Origin: Paenibacillus elgii NBRC 100335
GTDB taxonomy: Bacteria > Bacillota > Bacilli > Paenibacillales > NBRC-103111
Assembly: GCF_004000865.1 (NCBI RefSeq)
Contig: NZ_BIMB01000022.1
Location: 1-64,000 of the forward strand
Direction of reading: 5' to 3'
DNA length: 64,000 nucleotides
The translations under genes and the position numbers were made by a program. The notes under the pieces were generated by a model. It was not told where the DNA came from. It did no database searches and worked only from the letters and a program-made list of their open reading frames with translations. Below, piece by piece: positions 15,906-25,372 of this stretch; within the stretch, counting starts at the first letter, position 1; every line of letters begins with the position of its first letter.

Positions 15906-17534
15906 ATGATCCATCCGAAAAACCGCAAGAAAAAAGGACAGGACGCCCCGGAACACCCGCTGCGGAAGGCGGAATACCGTTTTATCGACGAGCTGCGCTC
16001 TGTGCCTGTCTTTATGAGCATCGAAGAAAACAAAAGTTATTTGGAGGAGCTGTTCAAGGACTGCTCCGATTTCGTCATTCGCGAGTTCCGCATCGAGCAA
16101 AGCTTGCCCGCGATTTTGTTTTTTGTCGATGGCATGACCAAGACGGAGCTTGTGAACGAAACGATGAAATCGCTGATGATTCTGGAGGGCGGAGAGGAGC
16201 TTATCGACAACATCTCCGATATGACGCTGCCTGTCTCCCAGATTCAGAAGGCGGACAATTATGCGGATATGCTGCTTTCCGTACTGGGCGGCGACACGGG
16301 GCTGATCGTCGAGCATAATAACAAGGCGCTGCTGCTCGGCATGAGGGGGGCGGAAAAAAGATCTATCAACGAGCCCGATACAGAGTCGGTCGTACGCGGC
16401 CCCCGCGAGGGCTTCGTGGAAAATATCCGGACCAACACGTCCATGATCCGCCGCAAGCTGAAAACGCCGCATTTAAAAATGAAGCCGATGATCCTTGGCC
16501 GGGAAAGCAATACCAATGTGGTCGTTACCTATCTGGACGATCTGGCCGACCCGAGCGTCGTCCATGAAGTTGTCAAACGTCTCGAAAAAATAAACATCGA
16601 TGCCGTACTGGAATCGGGCTATATCGAAGAACTCATTCAAGATTCGACGTATTCGCCCTTCCCTCAGCTTCAATATACCGAACGGCCGGATGTCGTCGCG
16701 GCCGCCCTGCTCCAAGGGCGCGTCGGCATTATGGTGGACGGGACGCCGTTTACGCTGGTCGTGCCGTTCGTCTTTGCCGAAATTATGCAGGCCAGCGAGG
16801 ATTACTACGAGCGGTACCAGATAGCCACGCTGATCCGCTGGCTGAGGTATACGTTCATGGTGCTGTCACTACTGACACCGGCCTTATACGTCGCTATTAC
16901 AACCTACCATCAGGACTTGCTCCCTACGTCCTTGCTGCTGTCGGTCGCCGCCGCCCGGGAAGCGATCCCGTTCCCGGCCGTCGTCGAAGCGCTGATCATG
17001 GAAGTGACCTTCGAGGCGCTGAGGGAAGCGGGCATCCGGCTGCCTAAAGCGATCGGATCGGCGGTCAGTATTCTGGGCGCGCTCGTGGTCGGACAGTCGG
17101 CGGTGCAGGCAGGCATCGTATCGGCGCCGATGGTGATCGTCGTATCGCTTACCGGGATTGCCTCGTTCACGATCCCGCGGTTTAATGGAGCGATCGCGAT
17201 ACGAATGCTGCGTTTTCCGATCCTGATCGCTGCTTCACTGTTCGGGATGTACGGCATCTTGATTATGATCATGCTGATCATGGGGCATCTGGCCAACCTT
17301 CGCTCCTTCGGCATTCCTTACTTATCGCCGATCGGACCGCTATCCTCCGGCGACCTGAAGGATATTCTCTTCCGCTCGCCTTGGTGGGCGATGGAACAAC
17401 GTCCTTCCTTTATGCCCCTGCAGGACAGCAAAAGGATAGACGATTCGCTGCCGCAGGAAATTACGGAGCAATCCGGCCAGCGGGGCAAAACCATCGATCA
17501 TACGATAGAGGAAGGAAAGGAGCCCGTAGAATGA
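15906..17534 (+). CDS. Germinant receptor A subunit (GerA family)
   Basis: A 542-residue spore inner-membrane protein of the GerAA/GerKA family, forming the receptor core with B and C subunits. The first 240 residues are hydrophilic; about five helices follow after residue 250, with the characteristic PFVFAEIMQASEDYYERY and REAIPFPAVVEALIMEVTFEALREAGIRLPK segments. The ATG has GGAAGGAG upstream; the longer frame to 15837 lacks a site. Its stop overlaps the C-subunit start as ATGA. Confidence 0.95.
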   Translation: MIHPKNRKKKGQDAPEHPLRKAEYRFIDELRSVPVFMSIEENKSYLEELFKDCSDFVIREFRIEQSLPAILFFVDGMTKTELVNETMKSLMILEGGEELIDNISDMTLPVSQIQKADNYADMLLSVLGGDTGLIVEHNNKALLLGMRGAEKRSINEPDTESVVRGPREGFVENIRTNTSMIRRKLKTPHLKMKPMILGRESNTNVVVTYLDDLADPSVVHEVVKRLEKINIDAVLESGYIEELIQDSTYSPFPQLQYTERPDVVAAALLQGRVGIMVDGTPFTLVVPFVFAEIMQASEDYYERYQIATLIRWLRYTFMVLSLLTPALYVAITTYHQDLLPTSLLLSVAAAREAIPFPAVVEALIMEVTFEALREAGIRLPKAIGSAVSILGALVVGQSAVQAGIVSAPMVIVVSLTGIASFTIPRFNGAIAIRMLRFPILIAASLFGMYGILIMIMLIMGHLANLRSFGIPYLSPIGPLSSGDLKDILFRSPWWAMEQRPSFMPLQDSKRIDDSLPQEITEQSGQRGKTIDHTIEEGKEPVE

Positions 17535-18712
17535 GATCGCGCCGGACCCGCCTATCCCTTGTTCTGCTCTCCCTGCTCTGCCTGACCGGGTGCTGGGACC
17601 GGGTGGAAATCAACGATACTGCCTTTATTTTGACGACCGCGGTGGATGTGGAGCAAGACGGGAAGATCCGGTACAGCGTGCTGCTGCCGCTCCCCGGCAG
17701 TATGGGTGGGGCCTCCGGAGGCGGAGGCGGAACGGCCGGAACGAAAAGCTACTACATCGATTCCGCAGTCGGCACCACGTTTCGGGAGGCGCAGGCCCAG
17801 CTGCAGCGGCGGATGTCCCGCCGCATGTTCTTCGCGCACCGCAGAACCTTGTTGATCGGTGAGGATTATGCCAAACGCGGGATTCGGAACGCCTTCGATA
17901 CGACGCCCCGCTCTCCGGAAAGCCGGATGACGATTTATATGATCGTCACTAAAGGAAAAGCTTACAAGCTGCTGCAGGCAACACCGCAGTTCGAGCGTTT
18001 CCCCTCGGAAGCGATCCGGGAGCTTGTGAAGGCCCGGAACGTTATCCAGATTAATATGAAGCAAGTCGCCCTCTCGCTCAGCAGCCCCGGCAGCGATGCC
18101 ATAACGGTCTATATGGGCGTGAAAGAATCGGAGAAAAACTCCAAGAGCACGAAGAAATCGAAGGAAATCGAGTTCCTCGGCTATGCGCAATTTCGCGGAG
18201 ACAAAATGACCGGCGTGTTCGAGAATGCGGAGGCAGACGGGCTTGCCTGGCTGAAAAATATGCCTGTGCAATCGTCCGTTACCCTAAAAATCGAAAACCG
18301 GCATACGGTTACGCTGAACATTTTCGATTCGAAAAGCCAGATTCGGGCCTATACGGAACGCGGGAAGCTACAATTTGATATCCGCACGAAAGCCAAGGCT
18401 AAAGCAACCGAAGTTTTGGGCATGTACGACCTTAGCCAAACCGGCAAGGTCCAAAAGGTGGAGGAAGCGATGAACCGTTACATCGAACAAGCGATGCGGA
18501 AAGCGATTCGCAAAATGATAACCAACCGCACCGATTCCGCGCAATTCGGATCGTATTTGTGGCGGGAGCATCCGGGGCTCTGGGAGAAGAAGTACGCATC
18601 GCGCTGGCCAGCCGGGATGAAGGACGCCGCTTTCCGCATACAGGTAAAAAGCGTGCTTACGGAAACAGGGCTGATTTACGAAAACGTAACGAAAGCGAAG
18701 CGAACCCGATGA
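17531..18712 (+). CDS. Germinant receptor C subunit, Ger(x)C lipoprotein
   Basis: A 393-residue lipoprotein with a short signal peptide ending LCLTGC, then WDRVEINDTAFILTTAVD, the standard Ger(x)C opening. A glycine-rich insert, about residues 58-72, sits in the N-terminal domain and looks like a local expansion. The C-terminal Spore_GerAC domain is complete (QIRAYTERGKLQF through KYASRWPAGMKD). The start overlaps the A-subunit stop by four bases and the end overlaps the next small gene by four. Confidence 0.93.
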   Translation: MRSRRTRLSLVLLSLLCLTGCWDRVEINDTAFILTTAVDVEQDGKIRYSVLLPLPGSMGGASGGGGGTAGTKSYYIDSAVGTTFREAQAQLQRRMSRRMFFAHRRTLLIGEDYAKRGIRNAFDTTPRSPESRMTIYMIVTKGKAYKLLQATPQFERFPSEAIRELVKARNVIQINMKQVALSLSSPGSDAITVYMGVKESEKNSKSTKKSKEIEFLGYAQFRGDKMTGVFENAEADGLAWLKNMPVQSSVTLKIENRHTVTLNIFDSKSQIRAYTERGKLQFDIRTKAKAKATEVLGMYDLSQTGKVQKVEEAMNRYIEQAMRKAIRKMITNRTDSAQFGSYLWREHPGLWEKKYASRWPAGMKDAAFRIQVKSVLTETGLIYENVTKAKRTR

Positions 18713-18942
18713 ACTCCCAGTTTCTCATCTGGTTTATGGTGCTGATGGCGTTTCATTTATTTTTGAACCTGAAGCATTGGGCGAGACAGCCGAAGGCAAC
18801 GGCACGGCTGTACGCATTTATTACCATTATAACGGTGGGTCTCTTTCTCTGCGTGGCGTCGGGCTATCAGCCCCCGATGCCGACACGTTTTTTTATCGAG
18901 CGGGTATCGCCGTGGGTTTTCTCAATTATCCATCCTCAATAA
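18709..18942 (+). CDS. Small two-helix membrane protein in the germination operon
   Basis: A 77-residue protein with hydrophobic helices at about residues 3-20 and 34-52. It starts in an ATGA overlap with the C-subunit stop. Small membrane D subunits occur in some ger operons, and this may be one by position and size, but sequence similarity cannot be judged here. Confidence 0.7.
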   Translation: MNSQFLIWFMVLMAFHLFLNLKHWARQPKATARLYAFITIITVGLFLCVASGYQPPMPTRFFIERVSPWVFSIIHPQ

Positions 18943-18972
18943 ACGAAGCGATGGAGGAAAGCGGGTGAACAC

Positions 18973-20403
18973 ATGCCTGTCAACACGCAAGTCATTAACC
19001 AAAGACAGCTTTCCTGGCAGGTCGGATCGCTGCTGATCGGCGGCGGGCTGCTTAGCATCCAGCATGATCTGGTCCGGGTCGCGCATATGGATACCTGGTT
19101 CGTCTATTTGCTGCCCACCGTTTATATCCTTTTCATTGCATACGTGTTTACACAGCTCAGTATGCGGCTTCCGGGAAAGCATCTTTTCGAGATCAACTTT
19201 ATTTTGTTTGGCCGCTGGTTCGGCATGCTCGCGAACATGGTGCTGCTGATCCATCTATGGTTCATCCTGCTGCGCGATCTGCGGATGTTGGGCAAATTCA
19301 TCGGCACGCTTCTTCTCCCGAACACCCCCGAGGAAATGCTCGTTCTGCTCCTCGTCGTCTTGCTTATGTTTTACGGCCGAACCAGTGCCGAAGTGATTTC
19401 CCGGGTCAACGACTTGTTTTTTCCCGTTTTCTTCGCCCTCACGTTAATGCTGCCGTTCCTGTTGTCCAACGAAATGAGCTTCCGTTTACTACAGCCGATC
19501 CTGACGACTCCGCCTAAGCAGCTCGGATACGCAGGCCTTCTCAGTATCGGCTGGTACGGGGATATCATCATTGTGGGGGCGTTTTTGCATATGATCTGGA
19601 ATTCCAGACAGATTCACTCCGCCCTTCGGCACGGTTCGCTGCTGGCTACGGTACTGCTGTCGCTTCTTCTCCTTATGGAGGTAGCCGTCCTCGGGCCGAA
19701 CATTCCCGGCAACCTGATTTACCCGGATTACAGCTTGGTGCAGCACATTCAAATTACGGACTTTTTGGACCGGATGGATTTGTTTGTTCTGAGCATCTGG
19801 TTCCCGATTATCGTCAACAAGATCATCTTCATCTATCTCGCCTTCCTGATCGGGATCGCCAGCCTGATCCGGCAAAGGGATTACACGCTTATCAATTCCC
19901 CGGTTAGCCTGTTTTTGCTGCTGACCACGATTCTCGCTTTCAAGAGCACGCCGGAGGTATTCAGCTTCGGCAATTACAGTTCGCCCGTGTTAGTGCTCAG
20001 CTATCAGCCGGCGCTGCTGGCGGCGCTGCTGCTGCTCATGCGAAGATTCCCGAAACGAAGCCCCGAGCGCCATGCGGAACAATCTTCGGGGAAAAGTCAG
20101 GGACATGACCGGGACGGAACATCTAAAGGGGGAAATCGCCACCCGGGGAAACGGTTCGGCTCGCGTCTGGGTGCGATATCTGGCCGGACCTGGCTGCGAG
20201 CCGGCAATATGCTGCTCGCGCTCGGATTTGTTTTCGTCGGCGCGGGCCTTATCTTCAGCCAGAACTATGCGCTCATCGGCAAGCTGGCCGGCTTCGGCTA
20301 TGCATTCGTCCTGGCGTTATTGCTATTCGTCACGCACATGGAGATGCGGAAAGCCAAGGACCTCGCAGCGAGGAGCTCCCCCAATTCGGCGCAGTCGTCA
20401 TGA
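18973..20403 (+). CDS. Germinant receptor B subunit (GerB/endospore germination permease) with C-terminal extension
   Basis: An APC-superfamily membrane protein of the spore receptor. Residues 1-365 cover the expected ten helices of GerB proteins. The protein then continues to 476 residues: a polar segment of about 55 residues rich in G, R, S and H, and two further hydrophobic helices (about 415-437 and 445-460). Family members are usually near 365 residues, so the tail is unusual. The frame is open and codon use does not change obviously. It ends in a six-base tail-to-tail overlap with the minus-strand gene at 20398. Confidence 0.88.
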   Translation: MPVNTQVINQRQLSWQVGSLLIGGGLLSIQHDLVRVAHMDTWFVYLLPTVYILFIAYVFTQLSMRLPGKHLFEINFILFGRWFGMLANMVLLIHLWFILLRDLRMLGKFIGTLLLPNTPEEMLVLLLVVLLMFYGRTSAEVISRVNDLFFPVFFALTLMLPFLLSNEMSFRLLQPILTTPPKQLGYAGLLSIGWYGDIIIVGAFLHMIWNSRQIHSALRHGSLLATVLLSLLLLMEVAVLGPNIPGNLIYPDYSLVQHIQITDFLDRMDLFVLSIWFPIIVNKIIFIYLAFLIGIASLIRQRDYTLINSPVSLFLLLTTILAFKSTPEVFSFGNYSSPVLVLSYQPALLAALLLLMRRFPKRSPERHAEQSSGKSQGHDRDGTSKGGNRHPGKRFGSRLGAISGRTWLRAGNMLLALGFVFVGAGLIFSQNYALIGKLAGFGYAFVLALLLFVTHMEMRKAKDLAARSSPNSAQSS

Positions 20404-20778
20404 CTTGACACGCTCGATCCCAACGATCCGGCTTAGGGGGATCAATACAACCAGTTCCTCCTCTTCTTCAGTCCGGTTTACAAGCAGCTCGACAAAATCG
20501 GTTCCGGTGCGGAGCAGAACCGCCTTGAATGTGCCGGCATACGCTGTCTGGACGTTGACGCGGGGGCCAGATCCCTTCTTCTGGACATCAAAAAGGACGA
20601 TTTCCTGCATAGAGCCGGGCACGAAGTAGCGCTCGCCCATCCGGATAAACCGTTTGCCGACCTGATTCAGCACGCCCGCTCCGCTGTCGAAGTCTTCAGC
20701 CTGCAGAGCGATGTCCTGCTTCAGATGAAGCGTCAGGCGTTCCAGCAGGTCCATGCGGGTTGTATGTAAAAACGACAT
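20398..20778 (-). CDS. Unassigned 126-residue protein
   Basis: A soluble protein with no signal peptide. It has a repeated beta-strand pattern (FKAVLLRTGTDFVELLV, then EELVVLIPLSRIVGIE) that suggests a small barrel; an acidic run TEEEEE sits between. GGAGGG precedes the ATG at 20778; an upstream extension to 20841 lacks a site. The last six bases are shared with the end of the GerB gene in the palindrome TCATGA. Spore-coat proteins have similar IPLSRIVGIE endings, a weak hint only. Confidence 0.7.
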   Translation of the reverse strand: MSFLHTTRMDLLERLTLHLKQDIALQAEDFDSGAGVLNQVGKRFIRMGERYFVPGSMQEIVLFDVQKKGSGPRVNVQTAYAGTFKAVLLRTGTDFVELLVNRTEEEEELVVLIPLSRIVGIERVKS

Positions 20779-20904
20779 TCGAATCCCTCCATCATCCACA
20801 ATACTTTTACTATTAGGTATGTGTATGTATAAGGAGGGCATTTCTTGACCGGCCTCGCCGAATAACCGCCTTGGACCAAGGCAGATCTACCGAAAGGAGC
20901 CGTC

Positions 20905-21915
20905 ATGAAGTTCACGTGGTTTCAAAGCAAGCTGACGTTCGTCATCATTCCCGAGGCGAACGGAAGCGTGATTCGCCTCAAGCTGTCCCGCGCCGCCCTA
21001 TGGTGCACAGCCTCTCTTATGCTGCTGCTGTTCGGGACGACCTGTATGCTTTCTATTCGCAGCCTGCACTCCATCGTTTCCGTTTCGCTGATGTCAATGG
21101 AAATGAAGGGGCAGACGGCGATGCTGGAGCAAGATTTACACCGGAAAAACGCAGCCATTGAACGGCTGCAAAACGATATTTATGCGCTTTCGAAGCAAGC
21201 CGCGGAAGTCCGGAGCCAAATGGAGCGGATGAAGCGGCTCGAGCAGGATTTGCACAAGCTGGCTCCCGCCAGCGTCGAGCGCAGGAAAGCCGGCGGACCG
21301 CCGCTATCCGCAGCCGTCTCTGCCGGCACAGGAGGGATGGGCGGCGAAGCGTTCCCCGTCACCGAGGAGCAGACGCACGAGCTGGCCGCGGCTACGGGAA
21401 TCCGTTACACGGAGCTGCACGCCGAGATGAAGGAGCTGGCCTCCCGGCTCGGCCAAACGAAGCGGCAGCTTCAGGAGAAGCAGGAGCAGCGGCAGCGCAC
21501 GCCCGATATATGGCCTACGTTATCCAAAGTCGTTACCTCCCCTTACGGCTACCGTAGAGACCCGTTTACGAAAAAGCTCAGCTTCCATCGCGGCATCGAC
21601 ATTGCGGGCAAGCTGGGTGATCCGGTCTATGCGGTTGCGAGCGGCGTCGTTCACTCGGTCGCCTATGACAAGCTGCATGGGCATAACGTCGTTATCGAGC
21701 ACGACAAAGGGCTGCGGACATGGTATATGCATCTGAACAGCGCACAGGTGAATCAGGGCGATAAGGTCGATAAAGGACAGGCGATCGGCGAACTGGGTAC
21801 AACCGGCCGAAGCACCGGACCCCACCTTCACTACGAGGTGCTGCTTAGCGGCAAAAGCACCAATCCTGCCCCCTATATGTCAAGCGATAATCGAAAAAAG
21901 GAGAGGAAAAAGTGA
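20905..21915 (+). CDS. M23 family membrane-anchored metallopeptidase
   Basis: A 336-residue peptidoglycan endopeptidase candidate. One membrane helix lies at about residues 32-52, then a coiled-coil stretch (about 70-115 and 160-190) and a C-terminal LytM domain with zinc motifs HRGID and HLHYE. All key residues of the active fold appear present. GAAAGGAG precedes the ATG. The stop codon overlaps the start of a bactofilin gene, a pairing known to set cell shape or local wall hydrolysis in other bacteria. A SpoIIQ-like role in sporulation is an alternative. Confidence 0.9.
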   Translation: MKFTWFQSKLTFVIIPEANGSVIRLKLSRAALWCTASLMLLLFGTTCMLSIRSLHSIVSVSLMSMEMKGQTAMLEQDLHRKNAAIERLQNDIYALSKQAAEVRSQMERMKRLEQDLHKLAPASVERRKAGGPPLSAAVSAGTGGMGGEAFPVTEEQTHELAAATGIRYTELHAEMKELASRLGQTKRQLQEKQEQRQRTPDIWPTLSKVVTSPYGYRRDPFTKKLSFHRGIDIAGKLGDPVYAVASGVVHSVAYDKLHGHNVVIEHDKGLRTWYMHLNSAQVNQGDKVDKGQAIGELGTTGRSTGPHLHYEVLLSGKSTNPAPYMSSDNRKKERKK

Positions 21916-22316
21916 TGTTTCGAATGAACGGTTGGCGAAGCCGGTCTTCGCGTTCCGGGCGCTCCGTCTCGCTGATCGGCGAAGGAAGCGTCCTCGAAGG
22001 AACGTTCCGCTCGGAGGCCGATGTGCGCATTGAAGGCGAGTTCCAAGGCGTGCTTCAAGCCGCAGGCGAGGTGGCGGTCGGAGCGAAAGGGATCGTTCGC
22101 TCCACCGATCTGCGCGCCCGCGATGTGGTCATCGCCGGCAGGATGGACGGACGCGTCGAGGCGGAGGGCACCGTCCGCATCACCCCGACGGGGCGCCTGG
22201 TCGGCACCGTCCGCGCCGCTACGCTAATTATCGAGCCCGGGGCCGTGTTCCAAGGCCAGAGCGAGATGGGCCAAACGCCGCAGGAGGATGCGTCTCTTGT
22301 CATAGCCGTGCTATAA
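21915..22316 (+). CDS. Bactofilin (polymer-forming cytoskeletal protein)
   Basis: A 133-residue protein with a bactofilin beta-helix: after a basic N-terminal tail, repeats such as SLIGEGSVLEGTFRSEADVRIEGEFQG and VVIAGRMDGRVEAEGTVRI show the alternating V/I/G ladder. Bactofilins polymerise without nucleotide at the membrane. GAGAGG precedes the ATG; a GTG three bases earlier is possible. It overlaps the M23 peptidase stop by one base (TGATG), so the two are co-expressed. Confidence 0.92.
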   Translation: MFRMNGWRSRSSRSGRSVSLIGEGSVLEGTFRSEADVRIEGEFQGVLQAAGEVAVGAKGIVRSTDLRARDVVIAGRMDGRVEAEGTVRITPTGRLVGTVRAATLIIEPGAVFQGQSEMGQTPQEDASLVIAVL

Positions 22317-22327
22317 TGAAGAGAAAA

Positions 22328-22536
22328 GCTTTTTGTTGTTGGGGTTGATTGCCTTCGTTCAGGCCGGTTCCGGCCTGCGAGAAAAAAGGCTCGCCTTCAC
22401 TCAGACACGTTTTTCACGAATCCTTGGATTCCATTTTAAGCAGATGGGATTCGTGAAAAAAACTCGCGGCAATCCTTTTTCTCTACGGCCTCTAGGCCTT
22501 TGCAAGAATAAGGCATTCAAAAAAACAACAAAAAGC
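22328..22536. repeat. 209-bp nested imperfect palindrome
   Basis: Outer arms GCTTTTTGTTGTT (22328-22340) and AACAACAAAAAGC (22524-22536) are exact complements. Inside, GAGAAAAAAGG (22379-22389) pairs with CCTTTTTCTC (22474-22483), and TTTTTCACGAATCC (22410-22423) pairs with GGATTCGTGAAAAA (22447-22460), with GATTGCC/GGCAATC also available. Local hairpins CAGGCCGGTTCCGGCCTG (22360-22377) and GGCCTCTAGGCC (22487-22498) compete. The element fills the gap between bactofilin and HAD genes. It could be a MITE-like insertion or a large structured leader. Confidence 0.75.
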
Positions 22537-22560
22537 ATAGAGAGAGTAGGGGAAATCGCT

Positions 22561-23319
22561 ATGACTAAAATGCAGCAGACGATCCTGTTTGATATGGACG
22601 ATACGCTTCTCTATTGCAACAAGTTCTTCGATATGGTAATCGACCAATTCGCGGACCAAATGGAAGCGTGGTTTCATGGCTACCGCTTGTCCATCGAGGA
22701 AATCAAGAAAAAACAATCGGAAATCGATCTGGAGCGGGTGCTGGTGAGCGGATTTGCGCCGGACCACTTCCCCCAATCGTTCGTCGATACGTACGAATAT
22801 TACACCGATTTGACCGGCCGGTCCAAAAATGACGCGGAAGTCAAACGGCTGATCGAGCTCGGCGCTTCCGTCTACGGTCACAGCATCGAGCCGTATCCTT
22901 ACATGGAAGAGACGCTTCGCATGCTCCAGGAGGACGGCCATACGCTTCATTTGTACACCGGAGGGGACCCGACGGTGCAGATGCGCAAGGTGAAAGAAGC
23001 GGAGCTGGAACGGTTCTTCGGCAACCGGATCTATGTCACGCGCCATAAAAACGCCGAATACCTCGACGGACTCATCCGCGCGAACGGCTTCGATCGGAAC
23101 AACACCTGGATGATCGGCAATTCGCTTCGCACCGATATTATCCCGGCGCTCAAGGCGGGCATTCACGCCATTTTCATGCCTGCGGAGCTGGAGTGGGCCT
23201 ACAATCAGGTCGAAGTGGACGTTGAGCCTGCTGGCGCTTATTTCACGCTGTCTTCCTTGCGGTACATCCCCGAAACGATTCGCGACTATACGACCGCGAA
23301 AATCACTGCGGGCTCCTAA
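22561..23319 (+). CDS. HAD superfamily hydrolase
   Basis: A 252-residue phosphatase-fold protein with motif I DMDDT near residue 12, motif II LYTGGD, and the late WMIGNSLRTDI motif. The cap is alpha-helical (C1 type). Substrate is unknown. GGGGAA precedes the ATG. The 5' leader contains the long palindrome at 22328-22536, so expression may depend on its folding. The next gene starts about 100 bases downstream on the same strand. Confidence 0.9.
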   Translation: MTKMQQTILFDMDDTLLYCNKFFDMVIDQFADQMEAWFHGYRLSIEEIKKKQSEIDLERVLVSGFAPDHFPQSFVDTYEYYTDLTGRSKNDAEVKRLIELGASVYGHSIEPYPYMEETLRMLQEDGHTLHLYTGGDPTVQMRKVKEAELERFFGNRIYVTRHKNAEYLDGLIRANGFDRNNTWMIGNSLRTDIIPALKAGIHAIFMPAELEWAYNQVEVDVEPAGAYFTLSSLRYIPETIRDYTTAKITAGS

Positions 23320-23427
23320 CCGCGCCGAATACCGGACCGGAGGCCCGCATGCTCGTCCCGACTCTTCCCGAACCCGCGCATGATTTGCCGGGAGCCCCCA
23401 TACAATGTTGGGGAAAGGGTGATGAGA

Positions 23428-25338
23428 ATGGGCAGCCTCCACCGGATCGTCGAAACCGCCACCGATCGTTTGATGCAGATGCTGCTGATGCGGCAATCGC
23501 AGGACGGGACGTGGCGTTTTTGCTTTGAAAACGGGATCGTGACGGACGGATATATGATTCTGTTATTAAGATCGTTAAACGTAAAGGACGAAAACCTTAT
23601 ACGGCGTTTAGCAAACCGGATTTTATCGAAGCAGGAAGCGGACGGCGCATGGAAATGGTTTTACGACGACGGGGACGGGCATTTGTCGGCGACGGTTGAG
23701 GCTTATGCAGCGCTGCGGTATGCCGGGCTGCATGCTTCCGACGAGGCAATGACCCGGGCGAGAAGGTTTATTTTGTCCAAAGGCGGCCTGCGGAACGTCA
23801 GCGGCTTGCTGACCAAGGCGATGCTGGCTGTCATCGGCCAGTATCCTTGGCCGCGGCCGTTCCCCTTTCCGCCTGAATTGCTGCTGCTTCCCCGGTCGTT
23901 CCCGCTGAGCTTTTACCGTTTCTCCAGTTACGCACGCGTGCATTTGGCCCCCATTGCGATATTGGGCGTCAGGCAGTTCACGGTCAACACGGCGGGGAGC
24001 CCCGATTTGTCCGAGCTGCTGCCAGCCCGCGAGCGCTGGTCGGCGCATGCCGAGGGAAGGGATGTCGGGGAAGACCGGCGCCTCTCCGGCTGGTGGAACG
24101 ACATTCAACGCGCTCTGCATAAGCTGCCCTATCTGCCGCAGGAGCTCCGCCGGCTGGCCCTCCGGCATACCGAGCGCTATATGCTGGAGCGGATCGAACC
24201 GAACGGAACGCTGTACAGCTATGCGCTCAGCACGATCCTGATGGTGTACGCGCTGCTGGCGCTCGGGTACGACGAACGGCATCCCGTCATCGCAAAAGCG
24301 GTACAAGGGCTGATCTCGCTCGCCTGTGAATCTGACGGGCAGCTTCACATCCAAAACTCGCCCTCCACCGTCTGGGATACGGCGCTCCTTAGCCATGCAC
24401 TGCAGGAAGCGGGGCTGCCGGCCTCGCATCCGGTGATCCGGCGGGCGGACGCCTATCTCCTCTCGCGCCAGCACACGAAGCTCGGCGATTGGAGCACCGA
24501 TGTCGCGAACCCCGTTTCCGGCGGCTGGGGGTTCTCCGACGTCAATACGATCGTGCCGGACGTGGACGATACGACCGCCGCGCTGCGGGCGCTGCGCCGA
24601 AGTCCCGGTCGGCCCGAGGCCGGGTATGGCGAAGCAAGAAGCCGTGGCCTTCATTGGCTGCTGTCAATGCAGAACGACGACGGCGGGTGGCCGGCCTTCG
24701 AGCGGAACAAAAATTCCCCGCTGCTCGCCGCCCTTCCCGTCGACGGTGCGGAGGCAGCGGTTGACGCTTCGTCCGCAGACCTGACCGGACGCGTGCTGGA
24801 ATATTTGGGCACTTGGGCGGGACTCCGCCAGGAGCAGCCGTTCATCCGGCGCGCCGTCCGGTGGCTGCTTGACCATCAGGAGCGGAACGGCTCCTGGTAC
24901 GGCCGTTGGGGCATCTGCTACATTTACGGCACATGGGCCGCCGTAACCGGACTCGCGGCCGCCGGGGTTCCGCCGGATCAACCGGAGCTGCAGCATGCGG
25001 TGCGGTGGCTCGCCAGCGTCCAAAACCCGGACGGCGGCTTCGGCGAATCGTGCCGCAGCGACCGGGCCAAGATCTACATCCCGCTGGGCGCCAGCACGCC
25101 CTCGCAAACCGCCTGGGCGCTCGATGCGCTGATCGCCGTACATCCGGCGCCGACCGACGCTATCAACCGGGCGGCGCGTGCGCTGACGGACATGCTGGAG
25201 GCCGGGGACGCCTCCTGGCCGGCCAAGTATCCGACCGGAGCGGGATTGGCCGGGGAATTTTACGCGCGCTATCACAGCTACAACGCGATCTGGCCGCTGC
25301 TGGCGCTGGCGCATTACAGGAGCAAATACGGGTCCTGA
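23428..25338 (+). CDS. sqhC: Sporulenol synthase-type class II terpene cyclase
   Basis: A 636-residue alpha/alpha-barrel cyclase. The acid motif DVDDT (Asp378-Asp381) is the D-x-D-D proton donor of squalene-hopene-type cyclases, and QW repeats such as QNDDGGW, QERNGSW and QNPDGGF are present. Segments STVWDTALLSHALQ, QHTKLGDWS and YGRWGICYIYGTWAA match what I recall of B. subtilis sporulenol synthase (tetraprenyl-beta-curcumene cyclase) better than squalene-hopene cyclases. The start is the ATG with AAAGGG eight bases upstream; one two codons earlier is possible. The product would be a spore sesquarterpenoid lipid. Confidence 0.88.
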   Translation: MGSLHRIVETATDRLMQMLLMRQSQDGTWRFCFENGIVTDGYMILLLRSLNVKDENLIRRLANRILSKQEADGAWKWFYDDGDGHLSATVEAYAALRYAGLHASDEAMTRARRFILSKGGLRNVSGLLTKAMLAVIGQYPWPRPFPFPPELLLLPRSFPLSFYRFSSYARVHLAPIAILGVRQFTVNTAGSPDLSELLPARERWSAHAEGRDVGEDRRLSGWWNDIQRALHKLPYLPQELRRLALRHTERYMLERIEPNGTLYSYALSTILMVYALLALGYDERHPVIAKAVQGLISLACESDGQLHIQNSPSTVWDTALLSHALQEAGLPASHPVIRRADAYLLSRQHTKLGDWSTDVANPVSGGWGFSDVNTIVPDVDDTTAALRALRRSPGRPEAGYGEARSRGLHWLLSMQNDDGGWPAFERNKNSPLLAALPVDGAEAAVDASSADLTGRVLEYLGTWAGLRQEQPFIRRAVRWLLDHQERNGSWYGRWGICYIYGTWAAVTGLAAAGVPPDQPELQHAVRWLASVQNPDGGFGESCRSDRAKIYIPLGASTPSQTAWALDALIAVHPAPTDAINRAARALTDMLEAGDASWPAKYPTGAGLAGEFYARYHSYNAIWPLLALAHYRSKYGS

Positions 25339-25372
25339 CCGTACGAAAGCCAACGAACAGGAGACAGCAATC

